Shown here: positions 9,388 to 19,581 of the stretch, one piece after another
How positions within the stretch are numbered: position 1 is the first letter of the stretch
How the letters are laid out: each line of letters opens with the position of its first letter
DNA from: Pleurotus djamor
Lineage: Eukaryota; Basidiomycota; Agaricomycetes; Agaricales; Pleurotaceae
DNA: 61,244 bases
Direction: 5' to 3'
Assembly: GCA_029747585.1 (NCBI GenBank)
Contig: JAPEVF010000041.1
Location: 1-61,244 of the forward strand
Translations under genes and position numbers: made by a program
The notes under the pieces: generated by a model
What the model saw: only the letters and a program-made list of their open reading frames with translations
Database searches by the model: none
What the model was told of the DNA's origin: nothing

Positions 9388-11254
9388 TGCTATTAGCAAC
9401 GGGTGATGGAGGTGAAAACGTTGGGGCAGTCATGATGAAAGTAGAAAGCTTATATTCTATGGAAGTGACGAGCGGTTGAGAGCACAGCAGCGATAAGTAG
9501 GTTTGTGATGTGACTGTGTGAAGACCCGAATCTTGGAGGAGAGGCACCATCGACCAAAAGGAAGTCAACGCTAAGGGGGAAGGAGAGAGAGCGGCTTGAG
9601 ATCAAGGCACGAAACGAGGCGGTGCGGATAATGCAACTACCTCCAACTGGACGAGAGACGTCACAGACGTGTGGCAAAGTACGCAGACAGACAAAGTCCT
9701 CGCCGTCAACGTTCCGAAAATCATGGAAAAGTCCCCGTGGAATGCCCTCATACATGGGCTATAGAGACAACAAAAACCCCATATTAATAACCACAATGAT
9801 CTGAACAGCAAAGAAATACAACCTTGGAATAAGTAGCGACTCAAATCGCCAGAAATACCACCCTTGAGTCAGAGCTCATATGCATGCCTTCGACAATGGC
9901 TATATGAGGTAGAGAGCCCCAGACTTCGTGCGTGGGGCATTTCCTCGCGGTGAACGGTTATTTGACTTCAGCAATAGTATAATCCATATACTGTCACGCA
10001 AAGGGTGTTGTTTGCAATGTGCGAGTTGGTCGCCTCCGGCTGACCAATGGGCTGTAGTATCTCTAGATCTCGGAGAGTGGTGGTGGTGGTGCGTGTGGGT
10101 GCATGCCTTGCGAAGTCGTGCAGGAGACGATAGATGGCGGAATCAATCGAGCTCGTGTCGATGTTGCTTAGTCAGTCAATCGTAGTTGGTATCAGAAAAG
10201 TCGAACTCGTGTCGACGGCGGTCTGTCTATCCGTCTCGGATGATAAAACCCGTGTCGAAGTCCGTCAGTCGGTCAGTTCTGGGTAATAAAATCCGTGTCG
10301 GGGTCGAAGTCGGTCGGTCAGTCAGTCGAGGTCGTAGTCGTCGTCAGCTATATTTTGTAGAGAAAACATGAAGTATTTATACTGAAAGAGGCCATATGAA
10401 CGTAGCAGTGTGAACAGCAGAAAGAGGGTGGAGGGACGAACTGATAGAACAGAAAAAAANGGAAATGTGAATCAGTGTGAATCGTTTCGAGACTGACACA
10501 GTTTTCTCAGGGAAGGACTGATTCGCTAGTTGGGTGGGAGACATCGCTTGCAGAACTGGTATGTAAGGCGCGGAGATGGTGGGTAGGAGTGTAGTACTGT
10601 AGAAAGGGAAAAACTCGAAATGGAAATGAGTGACATGTGATCGGGGAGGGACTGAAGCGCCCAGCACCGCCACACAAAACGAACCCTGAGGTTGCGTGCC
10701 TGGGCCAGCCTCCGAACTCGTCTGCGGCAACTCAACGGTGCCATCTCTTCCGCCTCAAAGTTCTCATTTTTTGTGCGGTCAACATTAATGCTGCTTATCG
10801 TGGTACATCACGCATTAAAACCTTTGCACTCGCCTTGCTTGAGAAGGAATCGGATCCGTAAACAGCGGCCTGTCGTCAGTTCTGATGATCACTCACAGTC
10901 CGAATATGCCTCATGCCAAGACTGTCCCCATGGGGGGAGACATTCGCCCCCGAAGCCGATTTAACCTCGACCAGGAGGATAAGGCGATTATCCTGGCAAA
11001 CGACCAGCCTGAGGCCTACGTGCTGGTCGAAGGCTTCCATCAGCTCAAGTTGGTTGAAAATCAAGATTGTGGCGCAAAAATTGGAATTTGACATAAAGAT
11101 TTGGGTTGGTTGCGGGCTCGCGGAGCCATCTCCCCGTGAGCTATCTTTTTTCCCTCATCTCTTTATATTTTAGACCCGTCCTAGGTGACTCGCCCAACCT
11201 CTCCCCCACACTGCATTCGCCGGCTAAGCGTTGCTAACGCGCCATCCATTCCTT
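9388..11254. other. Long intergenic region between divergent GPCR and oxidase genes
   Basis: No convincing gene is seen. It must hold the promoters of the GPCR (reading left) and the copper radical oxidase (reading right). It also contains a degenerate tandem repeat at 10141-10340, listed separately. The open frames around 9600-9840 and 10880-11090 have no recognisable domain and no supporting splice pattern. Confidence 0.5.
10141..10340. repeat. Degenerate minisatellite-like tandem repeat
   Basis: About four imperfect units of 40-55 bp, each containing a core close to CTCGTGTCG or CCGTGTCG. Each core is followed by GTC/AGTC-rich sequence (cagtcggtcagt) and then a GATAAAA/GTAATAAAA-like tract. 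Unit lengths differ, so this is an old or diverging array. No coding potential is evident. Confidence 0.6.
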
Positions 11255-11260
11255 TATAAA
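11255..11260 (+). promoter_or_regulatory. TATA box of the copper radical oxidase gene
   Basis: TATAAA lies 66 bp upstream of the chosen start codon at 11327 and is followed by a pyrimidine-rich stretch, as is usual for strongly expressed fungal genes. Confidence 0.6.
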
Positions 11261-11326
11261 CCCGCTCGTTCTGTTCTTCGTATCCCCCATATCTCATATA
11301 CCCACTTTCTTTCCCCCTCCAGCTCC

Positions 11327-13904
11327 ATGCCATCGCTCATTGCCCATTCGACCTACGCCTTGTCGCTTTTGGCGTGTGCATTTGCACAATCCACCGAAAC
11401 AGTACCCCAACCTGGTCAACCGACCAAATCTGGCACGCCTGGTCAGTTTGAGTTGATTGGCGACAGTCTGGTCAGCGCGCAACAGGTACGCCCAATCTAT
11501 GTATCCAAACAAAATTTTTGACCGTCTCACACGATCGTGCTAGATATTCCTTGGTACAGAAGACAAGGTTTTCTTCGTCGACAAAGTCGAGAACAACCCG
11601 GCGCAGATAGCTGGCCATCCAGCGTGGGCTTCAGGTAATTCTGCACCATCTCAACATCGTCAGATTTTCTTGGCGTCTCATCGTTTATATGTAGAATGGG
11701 CGCTGGGTTCAAACTCACAACGGGCAATGGACGCCGTCACCAATGCTTTCTGCGCGGTGCGTGTTCGCGCCCGCTTCGCCCAAGACCCTTTTCGGTTTCT
11801 TATTCGATGTCTGTATTCTAGGGCGGCAACGTTCTCGGTGATGGAACGTGGCTGAACATCGGAGGGAACCAAGCCGTCACCTGGGGTGGCGAGCCAGCAG
11901 AAAGTCAGAACGGTGGTGGCCCTTACGACGATCCAGATGGCAGACGATCGTGAGTTTGCTCTACTCGTTCTTCGTACCCCACTTCAAACCTGACGTATCC
12001 TTCCTTTCCTTCCAAGAATACGGTATGTCTTCTATCTTTGAGCTTGGCCTTTCTCACCGATCATTAAACTTTCCACCCGATCTCCCCCCTCTTTTGAAGG
12101 CTTTTGACACCGTGCGATGACGGAAATTGTGACTGGAAACTGGCTGACGACATTACGACGAACCGATGGTACCCAACCGTGTGCGTCGCGCAATTGGCAT
12201 CCCCCTGGTTGTTCAACTGATCGACTTCTTGAACAGCGAAACCTTGGAAGACGGTTCCATTATCATTGTGCGTGTCTCTTCTCTTCTATCTTCATGCTCC
12301 AACCTCATTCTGCATAGCTCGGGGGGTGCAATCATGGAGGCTACGTCAACGATGCTCGCCAGACTAACCCAACATACGAGTTCTACCCCTCAAGAGGACG
12401 ACCGATCACGTCACCTATCCTTGTCAACACGCTTCCCGCCAACCTCTACCCCTTGACTTGGCTCCTTCCGTCTGGACGTCTTCTCATCCAGTCGAATTGG
12501 GCTACCGTGATGCTGGATTACAAGGCGAACAGGGAATACGCCTTGCCCGATATCCCTGACGCTGTGCGAACGTACCCTGCAAGTGCTGGTACCATCATGC
12601 TCCCCCTGACACCTGCTAATAACTGGACCGCGACTATACTATTCTGTGGAGGAAGTAATCTACAACCTAACCGGTAAGTTGATCACGCTAAAAACATAGT
12701 CGAACCACCTCGCTGATGTCATTTGGACACTAATTTTAATATTTAGATGGGTGGCTAATTGGAACATACCGGGCTTCAAAGCGTCGACGTCATGTGTCTC
12801 CATTACCCCAGATGTTTCGCGGAACTATCGCAAGGACGACCCGCTGCCTGAAGGACGTAGCATGGCGAACTTGATTTTCCTACCTACTGGCAAGGTGCTT
12901 TGTGTGAATGGAGCTAGGACGGGAACCGCTGGCTACGGAAACCAGTCGTTTGCAATTGGCCAATCTTATGCGGATAACCCTGTATTCACGCCTACCGTCT
13001 ACGACCCCAATGCGCCGGCTGGTCAACGGTGGAATAGGGATGGATTGGGGTCCAGCAATATTCCCCGGATGTATCACTCTTCAGCCTTGCTCTTACCTGA
13101 TGGTACGTCGCCTATCATCCTGCCTCTCATTGCTTTCCGCACGTATTCCGTGCGCTCTGACCACACTTTCTATCTTGATATTTAGGTTCCGTCTTCATTT
13201 CCGGGTCGAATCCTAACAGCGATGTCAATGTCGGCGAAGGGATCAAGTACCCCACCGAGTACCGGACGGAGAGGTTCTATCCCCTCTATTACAACGAGCG
13301 GAGACCGCAGCCTGTTGGTCTGTTGAAACAACTGACTTATGGAGGTCTTTCGTTCGATGTGACTCTCTCCTCGGATGATCTGTTTGGGAATATCGAAAAC
13401 ATCAAGAACGCCACTGTTGCACTGGTTCGCACTGGATTTTCGACGCATGCGATGGTGAGTTGTTTGCAGTGCTTCGTGATGAGATATGGTTACGAGATTG
13501 ACGTGTGTGTTTGTCTTTGTGTTTTGTAGAACATGGGACAGAGGTACCTTCAGCTGGAATCCACGTACACAGGATACAGGAACGGCTCCGCTATCCTCCA
13601 TGTCAGTCAACTTCCCCCGAACCCAGCAATCTTTGCCCCTGGCCCTGCATTGATCTTTGTTGTCGTCAACGGAGTGCCTTCGGTTGGCGCGATGATCATG
13701 GTAGGCTCCGGAAAGATCGCGGAACAGAGCGTGCTGCCTATAGGCGAATTACCTGAATCGAATATCTTCAACTCGGACGGCGATGCCGATAATGATGGTG
13801 ATGGGAGCTCGAATTCGTCGACGCGGTCGGTTGATTCGCGGTCAAGATATACCCTCTGGCTTGTTATGGCCACCTGCCTGGCTGCCGTGTCTTTGACATG
13901 GTAG
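11327..13904 (+). CDS. Copper radical oxidase (glyoxal oxidase type, AA5_1), GPI-anchored
   Basis: Eleven exons join in frame to 637 residues (11327-11485, 11544-11634, 11695-11756, 11822-11949, 12017-12022, 12100-12180, 12237-12267, 12318-12673, 12747-13102, 13186-13454, 13530-13904). The N-terminal signal peptide ends near AFAQ. The copper-radical ligands known from Phanerochaete glyoxal oxidase are all present in order: Cys in NAFCAGGN, Tyr in RWYPTVE, Tyr-His in PRMYHSS and His in STHAMNMG. The C-terminus has a Ser-rich stretch and a hydrophobic tail, which predicts a GPI anchor. Such enzymes oxidise small aldehydes or alcohols and release H2O2 for extracellular peroxidases. Exon 5 is only six bases and restores the GRRSIRLLTP segment. 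A TATA box lies upstream. Confidence 0.95.
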
Positions 13905-14803
13905 GACTTTTTCTTGCTTGCCGGGCAGGTTCTCTTCATACCATTTTCTTTGACTCTTCCCATGCATGACATTGTTTGTGGAATATTTTTTTNCGCTCTT
14001 CTTCGTTCCTGTCATGGACTCTTTTGTTTACCATCATCCATGGACTATACGGACTTTCACGACACTTCCCTCACTCCTACCCTCCCCCATTCATCCTAGG
14101 ATGTGGAAGGCTTCCTCCCCACCCTCGACCGCCATCATACTCCCAAGCTACCTTGCTATTATCTTTCCATCCATATCTTGGATTGCACATCTTTGAACTA
14201 TTCGCATCCACATCTTCACCTTTTATACCTATCTGTACAGTACGTACTATACAGACCCTAGTGTTTGTTTTGTCTTAATTATTAGTGTACTCCCTATGTT
14301 CATGCCTTGATATATACCTGTGCTGTACCTACCCCCTCCCTACCTCCCTCCTTACCTACCTACCTACGCACCTTCTACCCGTCTACCTATGCGCACCCAC
14401 TCACGCTCACTTGCATACATTCGTTTCACCGTGCTGTTGTTCAAATTGCGACGTAATAGTGGTACCGTTATTCGTGTACTTTTGCTATTGCTTACGCTTG
14501 GACTGGACAATATACAATATCATCTCAATGAACTTCCTCGCCGCCATCTTGGCGTGACACCGTCTTCGAACTTCTAATGATGGGTCGATGAATGTCCTGA
14601 TGGGTTGTATTTGTATGACGGCAAGGTCTCCACAAGCACGAGGAATCTATCACTGAGAAGCCGCGATCGTTGTGCGCTCATGGATTCATCAAGCGGTGAC
14701 TTGGCGAGGGGCATACGAAGTTCCCCAGCCGTCTATTCATTGCCAAACCCCAGCCTACCGACGGGAATGTACAAGCGTGCCACATGACGGCGGTTCGAAA
14801 ACA
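13905..14803. other. Intergenic region, pyrimidine-rich
   Basis: The 3' flank of the oxidase gene and 5' flank of the spherulin-like gene. It contains a CTAC/CCT-rich low-complexity tract at about 14320-14390. Open frames here follow the pyrimidine bias and show no domain. Confidence 0.5.
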
Positions 14804-14809
14804 TATAAA
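14804..14809 (+). promoter_or_regulatory. TATA box of the spherulin-4-like gene
   Basis: TATAAA lies about 37 bp upstream of the start codon at 14846, which implies a very short 5' leader. Confidence 0.55.
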
Positions 14810-14845
14810 TCCACCTCGGTACGGGTGACCCAGGAAGAAAACAAG

Positions 14846-15797
14846 ATGTTCTTCAAGAAGCTTTCTGTTGCTCTCCTCGCCCTACCAGCGGTGGTCGCAA
14901 CGGGGATTATTTTCCCGTTGTACATTTACCCAGGGACGAATTGTGCAAGTTGGTCTCCGGTCTTGTCGTCGTAAGCTTTTCTTTGCTAGTACGAATGAGC
15001 CGCAATTGACCGAGGTCGTCTTTTAGAATAACCAGCCATCCTTCCTTGTCGTTCACCATCGTCATCAACCCTGCAAGTGGGCCAGGAGCCAGTGGGAGCC
15101 AACCTGATTCAAACTGGCAAACATGTACAGCTCAGATGAACAGTCATGCAAATGTCGTTACGGTGGGGTACGTCAGTACGCAGCATGGCTCGCGTAGTGC
15201 TTCCGCTGTTACTGCGGATATTAACACGTATGCTGGGTGGGGAGCGTCTTATCGACCCAAGGGTATCTTCTTTGACGAAGCATCGTCTGGGTCTGGGGAT
15301 GTTTCGAAGTATTCTGGATACGCCTCGACGGCTAGGTCGGCGCTGGGTTCTAATGCGTTTGTAAGTTGGTTTGATGGAGTTATCAAAGAGTCATGAAATG
15401 CACTTACTGAACTATCTTTAGGTTGTTTTGAATCCGGGGACAGCAGCCAGTTCGGGGTATTACCCGTTTTCGAGCATGATCATCACGGCAGAAAACTTTT
15501 ACAGCTCGTTCAGGTGAGCGCCTTTCACCTCCATTAGCGAGCTGGTGTATTGTTCCGTTGCTGATCCGAGTCATATGTCTTTGCTGCTGTAGTGTATCGC
15601 AGTTGTCGTTTTCATCTTCGACACCAGCTAATAAACAGGCGGTTGTGTTGCATGATGGGCCCTCGAGTACGCCGACGAGTTTAGTGAATACGTTGGTTGG
15701 AGATGGGCTGTCTGCGGTCTTTATCACGAACTTCGAGTATGTGAGCATACCTAGTGATTGGGCGAATTTTGTAACGGCCGTGAGTGTAGCCAATTGA
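14846..15797 (+). CDS. Secreted spherulation-specific family 4 (spherulin-4) protein
   Basis: Four exons (14846-14970, 15027-15360, 15422-15513, 15593-15797) join in frame to 251 residues. The protein begins with a signal peptide (MFFKKLSVALLALPAVVA) and continues directly into the family's opening strand, GIIFPLYIYPG. Further landmarks are FTIVINPASGPG with the NW motif soon after, VGYVSTQHGSR and KGIFFDEAS. This is the TIM-barrel-like spherulin-4 family, named from Physarum spherulation and common as secreted proteins in fungi. Some members are polysaccharide-active in related families, but the substrate here is not known. A partial, decayed copy of its last two exons follows at 15845-16130. 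Confidence 0.92.
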
Positions 15798-15844
15798 ACG
15801 CAGGGCAATGAAATGCATTCGAAGACGAGAGAGATACCATGAGT

Positions 15845-16130
15845 GCTACTTGGAGGAAATTCTCTTGAAATTCTACAGCTCGTTCAAGTGAGCGTAAGCT
15901 TCACCTCCATTAGAGTAGAGAGCGAGCTGCTGTATTGTTCCGTTACTGATCCGAGGAGCATATCGCAGTTGAAGTTCTCATCTTCCACGCCAGCAAGTAC
16001 TAAATGGTTGTACAGCATGGTAGGCCCTCGAGTAAGTAGAGTACACCAGCAAGTCTACTAGTGAGTACGTTGGTTCGAGATGGGTTTGTTGCGAGTTGCA
16101 GAAGTTCGAGTTGTACGAACTTTTGTGGCG
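15845..16130 (+). pseudogene. Decayed tandem copy of the spherulin-4 3' end
   Basis: The sequence repeats the end of exon 3, intron 3 and part of exon 4 of the gene just upstream. Matching landmarks are acagctcgttca, the intron's ttcacctccattag, tattgttccgtt, atcgcagttg and ggccctcgagta. Several small insertions and substitutions interrupt the frame. No 5' part is present. It arose by a short local duplication of roughly 300 bp. Confidence 0.8.
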
Positions 16131-16514
16131 GTGGCGAGTGGCCCAGGGTTTGCCAAGTCAATTCTAGGACTTGTTGGGATCAGATCAGCTGAGGTTTGCC
16201 TCTGACCTAGACCCAAACCCAAAAATGCATCCTCCCAGGCTGGCTCTCAGCAGATCTTTCAACAGCAGCAACAGCACCACCACAAGCGTAGCGTCTTCGA
16301 CTTCTAAATCCCCCACCGCAGAGTCCCCNAAATAAAACACCCATCGCCATGCATTCGGCGCACTCAAATATACCCAACTACATATCAGATCCTCGCCAAC
16401 TTGCAGCAATGCACGTAAAGCGATTCACGCTGACTTCAAAGAAGAACTGGTGGATGGGTACGTAGCTGGCGATGTCGAAGGAAACATGTCTCACATACGA
16501 GTTTTCTAGTCGAA
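16131..16514. other. Short intergenic stretch
   Basis: No gene recognised. The last bases before the kinase start end in ttttctag followed by the ATG after five bases, which could be an intron acceptor belonging to an upstream leader exon. Confidence 0.35.
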
Positions 16515-17573
16515 ATGGACGAGGAGGAGCCGACTGCGCCTGTCTCAGCCTACGCCTCATCGTCCCAGGAAACCGTCGTGTCGACCACCCCTTATCATTC
16601 CCAGGTTGGCCTAATACACCCTCCAGAGACGAACGTCATCCAGGCAGCGACGCCGCCGCCGTCGCCTCCTATCTACAATCCACCTCGCCACCCAACTTCC
16701 ATCTTCTCGTTCCCCACCCCCACCGCTTACTGTGCCCCTCCAAACCCCACAGCAAACTTAGCCCCCTGTGCTCACGGTTCTGCATCTGAGCTTTTCAAGT
16801 GCGTCGTTAAGAAGCCTGATGTTATCCAGCTAGAAATAAATGGAGAGATGCAGAGTAATGCTTCAGATGTCACCGTGCAATTCCTCGCAGAGCTCAGGGT
16901 ATACACTACCCTGGCCCGCCATAGGAACGTCTGTGCATTCCTTGGATCTCTCGAAAACGTCGGCATGGTCTTGGAGTACATCGATGGTCGCACTCTCTAC
17001 GATGTCGTCGTTGCCAGACCAGAGATGACACGCGAAAAGAAAATCGATTATCATAATCAACTCTTGGATGGTCTTACCCATCTGCACTCGTATGGACTCA
17101 GCCATGGCGACCTGTCGTTGTTGAATGTGCAAGTAACACATGGATACGATACCGTCAAGCTACTCGATTTCGGTCGTTCAGTCGCTGCGGACTCGATCTA
17201 TCGCAGTCCGGATGACGAACCTGTTGATCCCTTCGCCTACCTCCAACGCAAATCATCCGCGAATTCAGTGGTTTCTGTACGCACCGAGCAGATCCACCCA
17301 GGGACACGTCCGTTCTCTGCACCAGAGATCCTGCGTGGTGAATGCCAAGACGCGAGGCTCGCAGATGCTTATAGCTTTGGCATGATCTTGGTCTGCTTGG
17401 ATCGATGCGAGAGCGTCGATGTCAAACCTTGGGACCAGAGAAAAGACTTGCTTCCCAAGGACCTCTTCAATGGGTGCACGGTGTTCCAAGAGCGGGAAAG
17501 GGAGTACCTGCGCAAGTGGAACGCNGGGCGACGAAGGCTNGTCGCAGAGGATATGATTGAGCTCCCAATCTAA
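16515..17573 (+). CDS. Atypical protein-kinase-domain protein
   Basis: A single-exon frame of 352 residues. The first 90 residues are Pro/Ser/Thr-rich and probably disordered. A kinase fold follows: a plausible helix C (FLAELRVYTTLARH), hinge (GMVLEYIDG), catalytic loop LSHGDLSLLNV (HGD in place of HRD), metal-binding KLLDFGRSV, activation-segment end TRPFSAPEIL and helix F ADAYSFGMIL. I cannot find the Gly-rich ATP loop or a convincing beta-3 lysine; the region before helix C (FKCVVKKPDVIQLEI) is poorly conserved. It may be a divergent kinase or a pseudokinase. Two N calls lie near the 3' end. It is convergent with the NKAP-like gene. Confidence 0.8.
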   Translation: MDEEEPTAPVSAYASSSQETVVSTTPYHSQVGLIHPPETNVIQAATPPPSPPIYNPPRHPTSIFSFPTPTAYCAPPNPTANLAPCAHGSASELFKCVVKKPDVIQLEINGEMQSNASDVTVQFLAELRVYTTLARHRNVCAFLGSLENVGMVLEYIDGRTLYDVVVARPEMTREKKIDYHNQLLDGLTHLHSYGLSHGDLSLLNVQVTHGYDTVKLLDFGRSVAADSIYRSPDDEPVDPFAYLQRKSSANSVVSVRTEQIHPGTRPFSAPEILRGECQDARLADAYSFGMILVCLDRCESVDVKPWDQRKDLLPKDLFNGCTVFQEREREYLRKWNXGRRRXVAEDMIELPI

Positions 17574-17831
17574 CGCACGCCTTCGACACCGAGCTTCCAA
17601 CCTGATACCCAGTCAATTCACACCAACGACACGATCACAACCTCTTTTTGGGACTCTGNAAGTAAAACCTTCNCCNTACTGGTGATTAACGAAACTGTTT
17701 ACGCACATGTCTGTATGCTATCAACCCCTCTACTCATTATAGTATCATAACTGTTGTCTTTTTGATGTAGCTGTACAAATCAATGACCGCTTTACNCGTA
17801 ACATGAACNTGGTTGTTAGATGATCANCAGC

Positions 17832-19338
17832 CTAAATATACCTTNANANNTACTNNTGAGAGGATGGTTTGGGTTTACCATCCGTCGCCTTNAGATTCTC
17901 ATCAATCAAGGAGGTAAACTCCTCTCTGAGNATAGCCTCCCGACGACTACGCTCTTCCTTCTGCAACTTCAGGATACCACGCTTCTCTTCCGCGCTGATA
18001 ACTTGGTTCTCCTTCCTCATACGAACGGCGTTCATNCGNCGATGTCTGCTACCGCTCATNACGTAGCCCACGGACTCGTATTGGGCGATTTCGTCTGACG
18101 TCAAGCCGATTTCACCACGACGGGGGATACGGACGCTGGGGTCTTCTAGAAGGAATGCAGCCATAGCGCTACCTTCGCCTCGTAGAAGGGCACCACCGTA
18201 TGCTCGTTCGTCAAGTCTCCTGGAGACTGATGGAGCATTGAGTGGAACGGGTCCGTCTCCTTCATCNTCAGAATCGTTCATGTCCGCATCATCATCATGC
18301 GATGGGGGTAGAGAGGTAGTAGCATCTTGAACTTGTGGCGGAGGTGGAGGGGGCGGCATACTGCNTGACGCAGCTTTTGGAACCCATTCGTCTGCGCTGG
18401 GTTCTGGACTTTTGCTGGGACTTGGNCTGCGAGTTTTGCTGAGTCTTTTGCTCGGACTTCGGCTTTTGGTCTTTGACCGTCTGTGGTGTCGACGGTCCCT
18501 GTCGTCTTCGCTCTCGTCCTCGGAGTCACGGTGCCGACGACGGCTGCGTGAGTGTGATCGTCGTCTCCGTTTGGGCTCTGACCTGTCTTTGTCCTTGCGA
18601 GCACGTTTTCGTTCNTTCCTCTCTCTGCGTCGACGCTCCTCTTCATCTTCAGATGACTCACTTGAAGAGGATCGAGCNCTTCTGTNCCTTTTGCTAGACT
18701 TCTTCCGTTTTGGTGACCTAGAAGAACTATGAGAAGNGGTGNAATAGAGAAGCAAAGCTTCCTNACAAGTCACGCATAGGTGCTTTGGGTGACGGGGGCC
18801 ATATATTCGCTTCTTTGGACTCTCGTTCAAGCCGACGACTAAGGGGTAAGATGGTTAAACAGCGGAAGGACGTTGTGGACCTTTAAACTCACCTTTCCAT
18901 GTAGTCTGCACCTCCTCCTCCAGGCAGTCTGTATCCACTTGCGCCTCCTCGACGATCCGGGTTCATGTTCTCTTCGCGTCTCCATGGGGCCTGTGCTTGG
19001 TCTGCAGGTACTTCAGGACGCCTGTAGTCATCATACGCAGGACTTGCGCGCCGAGGACCATCCCTATCTTTCGAACGTGGTCTGTCGTATCCCCTGTCCC
19101 CGCGACCTCTCTCGTCTCTGCCTCGACTACGACTTCGCGTGCTCCCGTTGCCATAATGTTTATCCCTGCTGGAGTAGTCTCGGTCTCGGTCTCGGTTTCG
19201 NTCATGCGTGCGCTCTCTTTCTCGAGCTGGGCTCCGGCTCCGGCTTCTTCGCCTGGGTGATTGACTTCGTCTCTGAGACGGAGCCGGCCTGGGATCTTGG
19301 GGCACCAAGCCCATACGTGAAGGATGTACCATAGCCAT
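17832..19338 (-). CDS. NKAP-family splicing/nuclear protein
   Basis: The start at 19338 opens an Arg/Ser/Asp-rich N-terminal half with SR-type repeats. After an intron at about 18890-18840 comes a short exon (NIWPPSPKAPMRDL), then a second RS-rich exon, a poly-Pro patch and the conserved C-terminal NKAP/SynMuv domain. That domain contains RRGEIGLTSDEIAQYESVGY, MSGSRH, MNAVRMRKENQVISAEEKR and EEFTSLIDEN. NKAP proteins are nuclear and associate with spliceosomes and RNA. The exact stop is uncertain because several N calls fall in the last 30 bases. It is divergent from the PAQR gene, with about 240 bp between start codons. Confidence 0.88.
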
Positions 19339-19581
19339 TGGTGGATGTGAAGTATGAAGAAGTTCGAGAAAGCGAAGCGCCCAATCACAGTGNNTCTTCC
19401 AAANAACGTGGGAATTGATAAGCANGCTTGGCGNCTATCNNAGATTAGATTAGGCACTGCCAAGAACGGAGCCTATTTCGAGAACGCACCGTTGCAAGTT
19501 TCATGCGCTTTTGAGTGTCTTANCCTGCGCCTGTCCTTTACTCTTGTTGNCTCTTTCCTNTCTACCACCACCATCGCCATA

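Noticed and set aside
14320..14577. Open frames in the CTAC/CCT-rich tract
   Set aside because: Low-complexity pyrimidine sequence lets frames stay open by chance.
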